From positions 2,170,001 through 2,234,000 of the forward strand of contig NZ_CP129963.1 of assembly GCF_030503615.1 (NCBI RefSeq): DNA of 64,000 nucleotides, written 5' to 3'. This document shows, one piece after another, positions 24,570 through 32,499 of this stretch (the first letter of the stretch is position 1; each line of letters begins with the position of its first letter). The stretch comes from Sphingobacterium sp. BN32. Lineage in GTDB: Bacteria > Bacteroidota > Bacteroidia > Sphingobacteriales > Sphingobacteriaceae. The notes under the pieces are model-generated. The model was not told the origin of the DNA and did no database searches. It saw nothing but the letters and a program-made list of their open reading frames with translations. Both the position numbers and the translations under genes were made by a program.

Positions 24570-27295
24570 TATTTTTTATTTGGATAGGATTGCAATCTAA
24601 TATTGAGAGTCAACATTAAATATCTTCCCAATCGATTGTTTCTAGATTCGAAAACGTCATTCCCGGCATACTCGGTCAATACACCCACGTTCTTATTTTG
24701 ATCCAACAAATCATAGCATTGCAAGCGTAGCAATGCTAAATTATTCTTCATGAATGTATACTCCAGATAAGTGTTGATGATCGTTGGATTGACGTCACTT
24801 AACTCACTCACGTATCCTTTATAGAAACGTTGTGACATCTCCGCGCCTAAGACAAACTTGTTGCTGATATAACCTTTGCCCCCTAGGCTCAATAGAAAGG
24901 AATGCGCTGCAATTTTATTGCGATAAGGCAATTCGTAAATAGCCCTGTTTAGGAAATAATTGGTATTGAAAACCGACTCAAAATACTCATTCCAATTATA
25001 GCGAAATTGCAGGTTCTGATTGAAAAGCACTTGCCGGGTCGTACTTTTTCTCGAATCGATAAACGAAAGATTGTTGTAATATTCTACATCTCCATTCAAA
25101 TCGAGTTGGAAATTGTCGTTGATAAACGGCGTATTGAACAGATAGTTCCATCGAACATCATAATATCCGTTTGTGTTTTCAAAAGACGTTTCCTGTATGG
25201 TCGACTCTTTCGATACGGACTTCTTCGTGCTGACGATCTTATTATTGATGAAAGTATAAGCAAAGCTGGTTTCAAAATATTGTCCCCTATTGGTAACAAA
25301 CTTCCGCAAACTTGTGGATATCTTATTATAGAATTCCGCCTTCAACGCAGGGTTACCGACGATAATGTTTCGGGAATTGGAGTTATCACGAACCGGAGAG
25401 ATGTGCAAGAAATTGGGCTGATTGTTTTTGCCGAGATAAGAGAACTGCAGATCCAGCTCGTCATTCACCTTGTATCGAATGTTTGTTGTCGGAATCAGGT
25501 TTACATTGCTGTAGTTATACGTTGCTGTATCTCCTTTAACTTTTCCCTCCAGGCTAAGAGGTTGTACGGAAAAGCCCAGATTCACACGGAATCTATTGTT
25601 GGGCTCGTATTGATAGTTTAAGCCTGTTTTAAAGCTTCTAAATTGATACGCATACTCGACGCCTAACGAATCGATTATTTCGAACGGTTCTTTTCTTACC
25701 ACACGGCGCGCTTCGATATCCGTGATATCAATATCATACGACAATTCCAAAAGACTGTGTTTTAAGAAAGGCTCTACATACGAAATAGATGATTTTATCG
25801 TATTGAGGTCATTTCTCGCATCAACAATCTGTTCTTGTTCAAACATGCTGATCGAGGGATTCACACTGGTTGTATCATAGATGACGTAGCTTTCGTTCAC
25901 ACGTTCATCTTTTCCTATCGTTTGGAAATTAAATCGAAAATCGCCGACCAACTTTCTACCGGGCTTCTTGAAATACTTGGAATAGAACATCAGAACCTCC
26001 GCTGTCGGCGTAGAATTTACCGAACTATCCTTTTGCTCACCGCTCTCACTTACTCTGTAGTTCTGACGCGTCGTGTATTTATTGTTATCGACAAAAGTTC
26101 TGTTGTATGTGATCGTCGGCTTAATCTTAAATATATCCTGATTCTTGAACTTAGAATTAATTTCAAAAAACAACTTATGATAGTTATCCAAGGTGGTCGT
26201 ACTATAATCCTCTTTCTTATGTATTTTAAAGTTGCTGAAAGAAGATGTTAATAGCGAGTTACCTTCCGTCAGGTTTTGACGGCTCTGGTAGTTATAGCCT
26301 CCGGATATCTGTATGTCTTTTCCCCAATTATCGGTAAAGTTGACCCCTATGGAGCCCAACTTATTCAATCCATCGGATTGATCTGCATAGTCGCCAAACT
26401 CACCCAAAGAGGTCGCTCTTCCCCCGGCGCCGTTGGGTGATCCAAATGCAAACAAACTCGTATTGGTATTATTTAACGACCCGACAACTGAGACTTCCTG
26501 GCCATCATTAAATTTGTTGATGCCCAAGCTACCGAGATATCGCTCGCGCGTTCCACCGCCAATAGTCCCTTGTCCGAATGTAATTTTCTTTTTGTTTTCC
26601 TCTAGATTGATATTGATAATCTTCTCTGGCTCGTTATTCTTAATTCCTTTCTCTGTCGATGCCACACCATAATCATTGATCACTTCAATTTGCTTTACGA
26701 ACTCCGCAGGGAGATTTCTAGTCGCCGTTTGTACATCACCTCCAAAGAACTTCCGACCATCCACTTGCACCTGGGTGATTATTTGCCCATTATAAAATAG
26801 AGTCCCGTCACGTAACACTTGGAAGCCAGGAATATTCTTTAATGCTTCCTCCAGCAAGGATCGTTCTGGAAATGAAAAAGCTTTCATATTAAACTGAACA
26901 GTATCCCCCTTATTGACAATAGGAATATACTTCACTACGCGAACTTCAGGGATTATGTTGGCCTGCGGGTGGAGAGTAACCTTGGGCGCGAATATCTGAT
27001 CTATAAATCGGTTGGAAGGAAAGGTCTTTTTGACAATTTGGTGCCCCAGCATACTATAAGTAACACTGATATGTTCACCCTTAATCTTATTGATTCGATA
27101 GAAACCATTTGCATTCGTCGTCACCACAATCGTATCTGCGGTACTGCTTAAGCGCACTGAAACTCCTTTAAGTCCCATACCAATGGTATCTACCACCAGT
27201 CCCTCAATGCTTCTGGCGCCTTCTTGCGCATGCAGCTTTGGAGAGATTGAAAGGCAGACCATCAGCACGGTCAAGATATAATACAGATTATGCAC
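24569..27295 (-). CDS. Outer-membrane beta-barrel protein with carboxypeptidase-like N-domain
   Basis: 908 residues starting with GTG at 27295. Signal peptide (YYILTVLMVCLSISPKLHAQ), carboxypeptidase-like regulatory domain (about 27-110), a plug-like segment (SLLEEALKNIPGFQVLRDG, VQVDGRKFFGGD) and a long barrel of the OMP_b-brl_3 type. The barrel ends without the SusC signature but in beta-strand (LMLTLNIRLQSY). Relatives are common in Bacteroidota and are thought to be TonB-dependent-receptor-like importers with unknown ligand. No partner lipoprotein gene is adjacent. The Qor gene overlaps its stop by one base. Confidence 0.9.
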   Translation of the reverse strand: MHNLYYILTVLMVCLSISPKLHAQEGARSIEGLVVDTIGMGLKGVSVRLSSTADTIVVTTNANGFYRINKIKGEHISVTYSMLGHQIVKKTFPSNRFIDQIFAPKVTLHPQANIIPEVRVVKYIPIVNKGDTVQFNMKAFSFPERSLLEEALKNIPGFQVLRDGTLFYNGQIITQVQVDGRKFFGGDVQTATRNLPAEFVKQIEVINDYGVASTEKGIKNNEPEKIININLEENKKKITFGQGTIGGGTRERYLGSLGINKFNDGQEVSVVGSLNNTNTSLFAFGSPNGAGGRATSLGEFGDYADQSDGLNKLGSIGVNFTDNWGKDIQISGGYNYQSRQNLTEGNSLLTSSFSNFKIHKKEDYSTTTLDNYHKLFFEINSKFKNQDIFKIKPTITYNRTFVDNNKYTTRQNYRVSESGEQKDSSVNSTPTAEVLMFYSKYFKKPGRKLVGDFRFNFQTIGKDERVNESYVIYDTTSVNPSISMFEQEQIVDARNDLNTIKSSISYVEPFLKHSLLELSYDIDITDIEARRVVRKEPFEIIDSLGVEYAYQFRSFKTGLNYQYEPNNRFRVNLGFSVQPLSLEGKVKGDTATYNYSNVNLIPTTNIRYKVNDELDLQFSYLGKNNQPNFLHISPVRDNSNSRNIIVGNPALKAEFYNKISTSLRKFVTNRGQYFETSFAYTFINNKIVSTKKSVSKESTIQETSFENTNGYYDVRWNYLFNTPFINDNFQLDLNGDVEYYNNLSFIDSRKSTTRQVLFNQNLQFRYNWNEYFESVFNTNYFLNRAIYELPYRNKIAAHSFLLSLGGKGYISNKFVLGAEMSQRFYKGYVSELSDVNPTIINTYLEYTFMKNNLALLRLQCYDLLDQNKNVGVLTEYAGNDVFESRNNRLGRYLMLTLNIRLQSYPNKK

Positions 27296-27388
27296 CTAAG
27301 ATAGTTCCTATAGAGTAATTTAAATCTACTAATTCACAATAAATGAAATTTAACATTAAAACGTAGGAACTTAAAATTTTTGTATAAA

Positions 27389-27422
27389 AAAAGGGGCTAA
27401 AAATACAATTTTAGCCCCTTTT
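27389..27422 (-). terminator. Strong terminator downstream of ferritin
   Basis: A perfect 14-bp stem (AAAAGGGGCTAAAA paired with TTTTAGCCCCTTTT) with loop ATACAA lies 15 bases past the ferritin stop. On the minus strand it is followed by a T-rich tail. Confidence 0.9.
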
Positions 27423-27436
27423 CTCAATTTTTTAAC

Positions 27437-27964
27437 TTATTCACCGTCGAATGTTACTTTCACTAGATGGCGATCAATTTCCCATCTTCCTGTTCCTTCT
27501 TCTCCGATCACATCGAATAATTCAAGAATACGACGTGCAACATACTCTTCTTCAACTTGTTCCTCTAGGAACCATTGAATAAAGTTGAAAGTTACGAAGT
27601 CTTTCGCTTTCATACACTTATCAGCAATTTTGTTAAATTGCTCCGTCACAAACATCTCTTGCTCTAATGTTTGTTCAAATACACCTCTGAATGATTCAAA
27701 GTCTACCGGTACGTTAGTAACTTCTGGAGAGATCGCACGACCACCTCTTGCTGAGATATAGTTAAAGATCTTTAACATGTGAGCACGCTCCTCGTCAGAT
27801 TGCTTTGCGAAGAATGCAGCTGCGTTATCTAATCCTTGATCGTCACACCATGCTGACATGGCTAAGTACAATGATGATGAGTGTGCTTCAACTTTAACTT
27901 GTGCATTTAATATGTTTTCAATCTCCTCAGAGATGGATGTTTTTAATTTCAATAAATCTTTCAT
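27437..27964 (-). CDS. ftnA: Non-haem bacterial ferritin
   Basis: 175 residues, the standard ferritin length. The four-helix ferritin fold is clear: E26 in VKVEAHSSSLYLAM, the ExxH iron-site motif E59/H62 in DEERAHMLKIFNYI, and later Glu/Gln ligands in EQEMFVTEQFNKI and WFLEEQVEEEY. Reaction: oxidation of Fe(II) at the dinuclear centre and mineral storage in a 24-mer shell. The leader carries a perfect TATCTTTG -7 box about 58 bases upstream, and no Fur-like palindrome was obvious. Monocistronic by the flanking terminator. Confidence 0.96.
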   Translation of the reverse strand: MKDLLKLKTSISEEIENILNAQVKVEAHSSSLYLAMSAWCDDQGLDNAAAFFAKQSDEERAHMLKIFNYISARGGRAISPEVTNVPVDFESFRGVFEQTLEQEMFVTEQFNKIADKCMKAKDFVTFNFIQWFLEEQVEEEYVARRILELFDVIGEEGTGRWEIDRHLVKVTFDGE

Positions 27965-28021
27965 AACAATTATATATAAAAATGTCCAGCGTGGATTGAA
28001 TGAGTTTCAAATCCTACACTA

Positions 28022-28029
28022 CAAAGATA
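28022..28029 (-). promoter_or_regulatory. Putative ferritin -7 box
   Basis: TATCTTTG on the minus strand fits TAnnTTTG exactly, giving a predicted leader of about 50 bases. A TTTG -33 element is not clear. Confidence 0.4.
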
Positions 28030-28129
28030 ACGTGTTACGATAAAAAATGTTCGTTTTTTCTGCAATACAAATTCAGTCTAAATTAGCTAATAACATAGCT
28101 AACTTATTTAGAACTAGTATAATTACAGC

Positions 28130-28501
28130 TTAGAATGTGAGTAGCGACCTGGAGTGTAGACAACTATGAATCACCCCATTAAGTTCGATCATAAACTTCG
28201 CTCCGGATAGGACTTCACGAAGCTGGAGAATCTCTTCTATCGATAGGATAAAACAACGCTCTGTACGGAAAGGCATGATGATCTCAAAGTCACCGTTACG
28301 AGATGAATCGGTGAGCATCGCTTCAAGATCGATGCTATCAATCTTCTTTTTAAAAGCGAAAAAATCTCTGACATTGAACGCCGTAGTGGCACCTTGAAAT
28401 TCTAACCAATAACAATTTTGGCGACTACATTGGTAGACCGCGGCGTAATCGGATATAAATACTTCTTCAACGTTTGCTAAAGGACAAATCATGTTTTTCA
28501 T
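28130..28501 (-). CDS. Small conserved Bacteroidota protein (possibly DUF6686)
   Basis: 123 residues without signal peptide or membrane segment. The N-terminus CPLANVEEVFISDYA is followed by a Cys cluster (YQCSRQNCYWLEF) that with C6 could form a metal or redox site. The rest is mixed alpha/beta (RDFFAFKKKIDSIDLEAML, SIEEILQLREVL). I recall similar sequences in many Bacteroidota, possibly DUF6686, without known function. It stands alone on the minus strand upstream of ferritin, separated by 165 bases, so co-regulation with iron storage is only a guess. Confidence 0.65.
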   Translation of the reverse strand: MKNMICPLANVEEVFISDYAAVYQCSRQNCYWLEFQGATTAFNVRDFFAFKKKIDSIDLEAMLTDSSRNGDFEIIMPFRTERCFILSIEEILQLREVLSGAKFMIELNGVIHSCLHSRSLLTF

Positions 28502-28572
28502 TAGTCTGGAACAAATCTAAATAATATTAAGAATTAATCCAAATAAATAAACACGAGAAAAGTTTAATAAGC

Positions 28573-29082
28573 CTAAAATAAGGATTTGAACTTAAGATAT
28601 TCATCTAAATATTTCTGTGTACTCACAGCATCGAGGTAAAATAATTTAGTACCAAATTCCACTTTTCGGAATTCCTCGTTTACTAAAGAGGTACTCAGGT
28701 GCTCTTCCAAAGCGTCCCATAATTCCTTTGCCAAAGGAATAAAAGCCAAATCTTTCATTCCATACGATCCTTTCCAGAATCGAATTTCAAAATCCGGATG
28801 CATGAGTTCATTTATAGCAGCAAGTAATTTATCTAAGTCTATTTCTCCATTGGAGTTAGCCAGCTGTATTGGTTTTTGATTGTAGATAAGACGTATTCCA
28901 TTGTCTTCTAAAGTCTCTTTTTCAAGACAGCACATCTCCAATAATTCTTCAATCTTAAAAATTATTTCGTCGACAGCGGAATGTTCGTTTAACCACATCA
29001 CTAGCTTGCTGTCGTCCATAAGGCTCCTCCCATCGACGCTTTTAACCAGCAATTCCAGTTTTTGTAATTTATTTAGGGGCAT
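28573..29082 (-). CDS. Hypothetical cytosolic protein
   Basis: 169 residues, acidic and helix-rich, with no signal, membrane segment or recognised motif. An N-terminal helical part (LQKLELLVKSVDG, EIIFKIEELLEM) precedes a mixed segment (FEIRFWKGSYGMKDLAF) and a helical C-terminus (WDALEEHLSTSL, TQKYLDEYLKF). A pair of adjacent Cys at CCLEKE is present. It lies 71 bases upstream of the DUF6686-like gene on the same strand and could be its operon partner. Confidence 0.65.
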   Translation of the reverse strand: MPLNKLQKLELLVKSVDGRSLMDDSKLVMWLNEHSAVDEIIFKIEELLEMCCLEKETLEDNGIRLIYNQKPIQLANSNGEIDLDKLLAAINELMHPDFEIRFWKGSYGMKDLAFIPLAKELWDALEEHLSTSLVNEEFRKVEFGTKLFYLDAVSTQKYLDEYLKFKSLF

Positions 29083-29191
29083 GTTGTTTGTTTTATTAAC
29101 CTCAAGTTAGCAAGAATTCCTTGGGGATAAAACTATTAATTACCTATTTATATAGATAATTAACTACAAAACTACCAATCAAGTATTTGTC

Positions 29192-29320
29192 ATGTACATA
29201 CAAGAAAAATACGATCAGCATGAAGGAGCACATTTCTATTTTCACGAAAATGCTAGTTACACGAACTTTCATATTTCCGACGTAAAACGCATAACGATGA
29301 AAATATTTGAAGGACTCTAG
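29192..29320 (+). CDS. Possible 42-residue ORF
   Basis: ATG at 29192 opens a 42-residue frame (MYIQEKYDQHEGAHFYFHEN onward) ending in a TAG. It lies alone in the gap between two minus-strand genes. It is His/Tyr-rich and soluble-looking. There is no clear ribosome site, so coding status is uncertain. Confidence 0.3.
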   Translation: MYIQEKYDQHEGAHFYFHENASYTNFHISDVKRITMKIFEGL

Positions 29321-29343
29321 TCAGACAGCCGCTCAGCAAAAAA

Positions 29344-29366
29344 GGCTGCCTAGTTGATAGACAGCC
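29344..29366 (-). terminator. Terminator downstream of hpf
   Basis: Hairpin GGCTGCCTA/TAGACAGCC with loop GTTGA (one G-U pair on the minus-strand RNA), followed on that strand by TTTTTT. It closes the xerC/D-hpf unit. Confidence 0.8.
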
Positions 29367-29388
29367 CTTCTCTTAGAGTATGTATTCC

Positions 29389-29730
29389 TTAGAATTCTTC
29401 TTCTTGATTTAATATTTCTTTGTGGTTACTTAAGTTTGTTCGGGTCTTTGTTTTGTGCTTATTAATCTGTCGTCGGATCGATTCGATAGCGATATCTGTA
29501 GCTTCCTCGAAAGTCTTTGCTTGTGCTTTAGCGAACAACTGGTTACCCGGCACATTGAACTTTAGTTCCACTACCTTGTTTGCTTCATCATCAACATTCT
29601 CTAAACGCAAATAACATGCGCCCTCAATAATGTTGTCCAAAAACTGATTTAACTTCTCTGATCTCTTCTTAATGAACTCAATTAACTTTTGGTCTGCATT
29701 AAATTTAATAGATTGCACTGTAATGTTCAT
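29389..29730 (-). CDS. hpf: Short ribosome hibernation promoting factor
   Basis: 113 residues, the short HPF/RaiA form lacking the long C-terminal extension. The fold is a beta-alpha-beta-beta-beta-alpha, visible in ITVQSIKFNADQKLIEFI, ACYLRLENV, VVELKFNVPGNQLFAKA and TFEEATDIAIESIRRQI. Known role: binds the 30S decoding region and promotes 100S or inactive 70S ribosomes in stationary phase. It lies 13 bases after the tyrosine recombinase gene and shares its operon, an arrangement I recall in other Bacteroidota. Confidence 0.92.
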   Translation of the reverse strand: MNITVQSIKFNADQKLIEFIKKRSEKLNQFLDNIIEGACYLRLENVDDEANKVVELKFNVPGNQLFAKAQAKTFEEATDIAIESIRRQINKHKTKTRTNLSNHKEILNQEEEF

Positions 29731-29743
29731 TTTTCCTCCTTTT

Positions 29744-30625
29744 TTAAGCCTTTGGATGGGCTTGTTTATAAATTGATTTCAAACGTTCAGCTGAGTTATG
29801 GGTATATATTTGTGTCGCCGACAACCCAGCGTGACCTAATAACTCTTTAATTGCATTCAAATCTGCCCCATTATCTAAGAGCGCTGTTGCAAAGGTATGT
29901 CGCAGAACATGAGGACTTCTTTTCTTCTGTGAAGTGATCATACTGAGATACCTTTTAACAATTCTGTAAATGAGCTCCCGATACGCAGGCTTTCCTTCTT
30001 TGGTAACGACTAATTCTGGTATAATGTTTTGAAAGTTCTGTTGTTTTTTTTCCAACATGTACCTTTTTAGTTCTTCTAGTAAAGTGTTGTTGATAGGTGC
30101 AAAACGCTCTTTGCTCCTTTTTCCGAATATAAGTATTTTTTTATTATAAAAATCAACATCGATATCTTTGATCGTTACTAATTCCGAGACACGGATGCCG
30201 GTGCCAAAAAGCAGCTCTAACACAATAAAATCGCGCAAATCTTCGAAACTGCTCACCTCAGCGTCCATTTGGTCCAACAAGCTAACCATTTTCTCTTTTT
30301 CCACGACAGTTGGTAGTTTCTGCGGCACTTTCAATGCTTTAATTAAAGACATTGGGTTTCGGTCTACTAAACCTTCGCGAAGCATATATTTATAATACGA
30401 CTTCAATGCCGAGATGGAACGGTTAATTGATCGAGCTTCCTTCTTGGACTCTCTTAGTGTTGAAAAATAATAACGGAGAAATTTGAAATCGATAGCGTCA
30501 AAGGTATAAGACTCTTGATCCACGAAAGCTAGAAATTGATCTATTTCCTTCTCATAGGCGGTCAAGGTATGCACCGAATAATGCTTTTCAAATCTAAGAT
30601 ATGATATAAAACTTTCTTTATACAT
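29744..30625 (-). CDS. xerC: Tyrosine recombinase XerC/XerD
   Basis: 293 residues. An N-terminal SAM-like DNA-binding domain (about 1-90) precedes the catalytic domain. The complete catalytic set is visible: R145 (GTGIRVSEL), K169 (FGKRSK), H239 and R242 (HVLRHTFAT), H265 (LLGHAG) and nucleophile Y274 (TQIYTH). Role: resolution of chromosome dimers at dif by strand exchange. The housekeeping context (hpf, aldolase) argues for the Xer enzyme and against an integrase; C versus D cannot be settled from one gene. Confidence 0.9.
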   Translation of the reverse strand: MYKESFISYLRFEKHYSVHTLTAYEKEIDQFLAFVDQESYTFDAIDFKFLRYYFSTLRESKKEARSINRSISALKSYYKYMLREGLVDRNPMSLIKALKVPQKLPTVVEKEKMVSLLDQMDAEVSSFEDLRDFIVLELLFGTGIRVSELVTIKDIDVDFYNKKILIFGKRSKERFAPINNTLLEELKRYMLEKKQQNFQNIIPELVVTKEGKPAYRELIYRIVKRYLSMITSQKKRSPHVLRHTFATALLDNGADLNAIKELLGHAGLSATQIYTHNSAERLKSIYKQAHPKA

Positions 30626-30725
30626 TTCCTCTTCCCTTATTGGTAATATTAGGAATTATTTTCCGAATAAAATGTGATTTAACGCAATATAATTACTGAA
30701 TTCGCTCATTTGACACGAAAATGAA

Positions 30726-30753
30726 AAAGGGCGAAGTGATGACTTCGCCCTTT
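30726..30753 (-). terminator. Terminator downstream of fba
   Basis: Perfect 12-bp stem AAAGGGCGAAGT/ACTTCGCCCTTT, loop GATG, followed on the minus strand by TTTTTCATTTT, 18 bases past the aldolase stop. Confidence 0.9.
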
Positions 30754-30771
30754 CCATAGATTATATTAAAA

Positions 30772-31851
30772 TTATAATTTGCTGTTCACATCAATTGCAT
30801 TCAACTCTTCGAAAGCTTGAGTTAAACGCGTAACGAATGCTTCTTCACCTTTTCTTAACCAAACACGAGGATCGTAGTATTTCTTGTTAGGAGCATCTGA
30901 TCCCTCTGGGTTACCGATCTGTCCTTGCAAGTAATCACGGTTCTTCGCTTCGTATGCACGAACGCCGTCCCAGAATGCCCATTGCATATCCGTATCGATA
31001 TTCATTTTGATCGCACCGTAAGAAATTGCCTCAGCAATTTCCTCAGGTGATGAACCTGAACCGCCGTGGAATACGAAGTTCACTGGCTTCTCTGCTGTTA
31101 AATTAAATTTCTCACGAATAAACTCTTGTGAGTTATGAAGGATAACTGGCTGTAATTTCACATTCCCTGGTTTATAAACACCATGTACATTTCCGAATGC
31201 CGCAGCAACCGTGAATTTATCAGAAACTTTTCCTAATTCTTCAAATGCGTAAGCAACCTCTTCAGGTTGTGTATATAATTTTGAGCTATCCACATCGGAG
31301 TTATCCACGCCATCCTCTTCACCACCTGTTACACCTAACTCGATTTCCACAGTCATTCCTAGTGGTTTCATGCGCTCTAAATATTTTTTAGAAATCTCAA
31401 TATTCTCTTCGATTGGTTCCTCAGAAAGATCTAACATATGAGATGAGAACAAAGGCTTACCATGCTGGGCATAAAATTTCTCACCGGCATCTAATAAACC
31501 ATCGATCCATGGCAAAAGCTTCTTAGCAGCGTGATCTGTATGCAAGATTACGGCAACACCATAGTGTTCTGCTAATAAATGTACGTGCTGTGCAGCAGAT
31601 ACCGCTCCTAAAATGCAAGCTTGCAATCCATCATTGTTCAATGATTTACCTGCATAAAACTGCGCTCCACCATTTGATAACTGTATAATTACTGGTGAAT
31701 TAACTTTTTTCGCTGTTTCCATTACGGCATTGATAGAATCCGTACCAATAACATTGACCGCTGGTAAAGCAAATTTCTCTCTTTTAGCAATCTCAAATAA
31801 CTCCTGTACTTGATCGCCGGTTAAAACACCTTTGAAATCTTTTAGGCTCAT
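30772..31851 (-). CDS. fbaA: Class II fructose-bisphosphate aldolase
   Basis: 359 residues, the length of class IIA enzymes. Zinc and substrate elements are visible: ILHTDHAAKK (His/Asp), VEIELGVTGGEEDGVDN, AAFGNVHGVYKPGNVKL, NFVFHGGSGSSPEEI and the NIDTDMQWAFWDG strand. Reaction: reversible cleavage of fructose 1,6-bisphosphate to glyceraldehyde 3-phosphate and dihydroxyacetone phosphate. It is monocistronic. The 5' region has TATCTTTA (31893-31886) as a near-consensus -7 box and a 21-bp palindromic site upstream. Confidence 0.97.
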   Translation of the reverse strand: MSLKDFKGVLTGDQVQELFEIAKREKFALPAVNVIGTDSINAVMETAKKVNSPVIIQLSNGGAQFYAGKSLNNDGLQACILGAVSAAQHVHLLAEHYGVAVILHTDHAAKKLLPWIDGLLDAGEKFYAQHGKPLFSSHMLDLSEEPIEENIEISKKYLERMKPLGMTVEIELGVTGGEEDGVDNSDVDSSKLYTQPEEVAYAFEELGKVSDKFTVAAAFGNVHGVYKPGNVKLQPVILHNSQEFIREKFNLTAEKPVNFVFHGGSGSSPEEIAEAISYGAIKMNIDTDMQWAFWDGVRAYEAKNRDYLQGQIGNPEGSDAPNKKYYDPRVWLRKGEEAFVTRLTQAFEELNAIDVNSKL

Positions 31852-31918
31852 AGTTTATTCGTTCTAAATATTTGTTGTGAATGCTTAAAGATAACGTTTT
31901 TTTATTATTCGAAAAAAT

Positions 31919-31939
31919 ATAGTGTAAAAATTACACTAT
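31919..31939. promoter_or_regulatory. Palindromic site upstream of fba
   Basis: ATAGTGTAA-AAA-TTACACTAT, perfect 9-bp arms, centred about 49 bases upstream of the start predicted from the TATCTTTA box. This is a typical activator distance. Which regulator would bind is unknown. Confidence 0.45.
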
Positions 31940-32146
31940 CAGAATAACAGCCAGTAGATCCCCTTTAAACCAACAGAAACCATTTTTCTATACCATAAAA
32001 TAATTGAAAAACACCATCTTTTTAAAATAACCTACCTAGGTATGCAACGTCAGACTAATAGCCATATTTAACACTATTTTGCGCCCCCTTAACGATGTAT
32101 TTAATATCTTTATCCTGTTAGATTATTATTACCAAATTAATACAAC

Positions 32147-32491
32147 ATGTTACAGGTATACGGAATTAAGAATTGCAACACAGTTAAGAAAGCTCTCGAC
32201 TGGTTAAATGAAAATAAGAAGGCCTATGTCTTTCACGACTATAAGAAAGAACCGGCGACTGTTGAAAAACTGGAAGAGTGGGAAAAAGAAGTAGCTTGGG
32301 AGTCCTTAGTGAACAAAAAAGGAACGACCTGGAGAAAACTCAGTCCAGAGGAGCAAGCAAAAGTAAAAGATGCGAATTCAGCGAATCAAGCACTATTATC
32401 AAACAACAGTATGATTAAGCGTCCTTTGATTGAATCGCCACAGGGCATTTTACTGGGCTTTGACGAAGAGGAATACAAAGCAAAACTTTAA
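32147..32491 (+). CDS. ArsC/Spx-family thioredoxin-fold protein (YffB-like)
   Basis: 114 residues. The thioredoxin-like fold starts MLQVYGIKNCNTVKKALDWL, where C10 plus the T-V-K-K-A context matches YffB/Spx and not true arsenate reductases (CSTSR). The tail (SMIKRPLIES, GILLGFDEEEY) has the conserved Arg-Pro strand. YffB-type proteins are probably glutathione- or thiol-dependent reductases with unsettled substrate. It lies 8 bases before the M1 peptidase gene, so they are co-transcribed. Confidence 0.85.
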   Translation: MLQVYGIKNCNTVKKALDWLNENKKAYVFHDYKKEPATVEKLEEWEKEVAWESLVNKKGTTWRKLSPEEQAKVKDANSANQALLSNNSMIKRPLIESPQGILLGFDEEEYKAKL

Positions 32492-32499
32492 ACTTAACT

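Noticed and set aside
25007..25621. 204-residue frame antisense to the outer-membrane barrel gene
   Set aside because: It lies entirely within a confidently coding gene on the other strand; no ribosome site or conserved motif was seen.
29389..30625. hpf next to xerC/D as an unusual pair
   Set aside because: I recall this neighbourhood in other Bacteroidota, so it is ordinary for the group.
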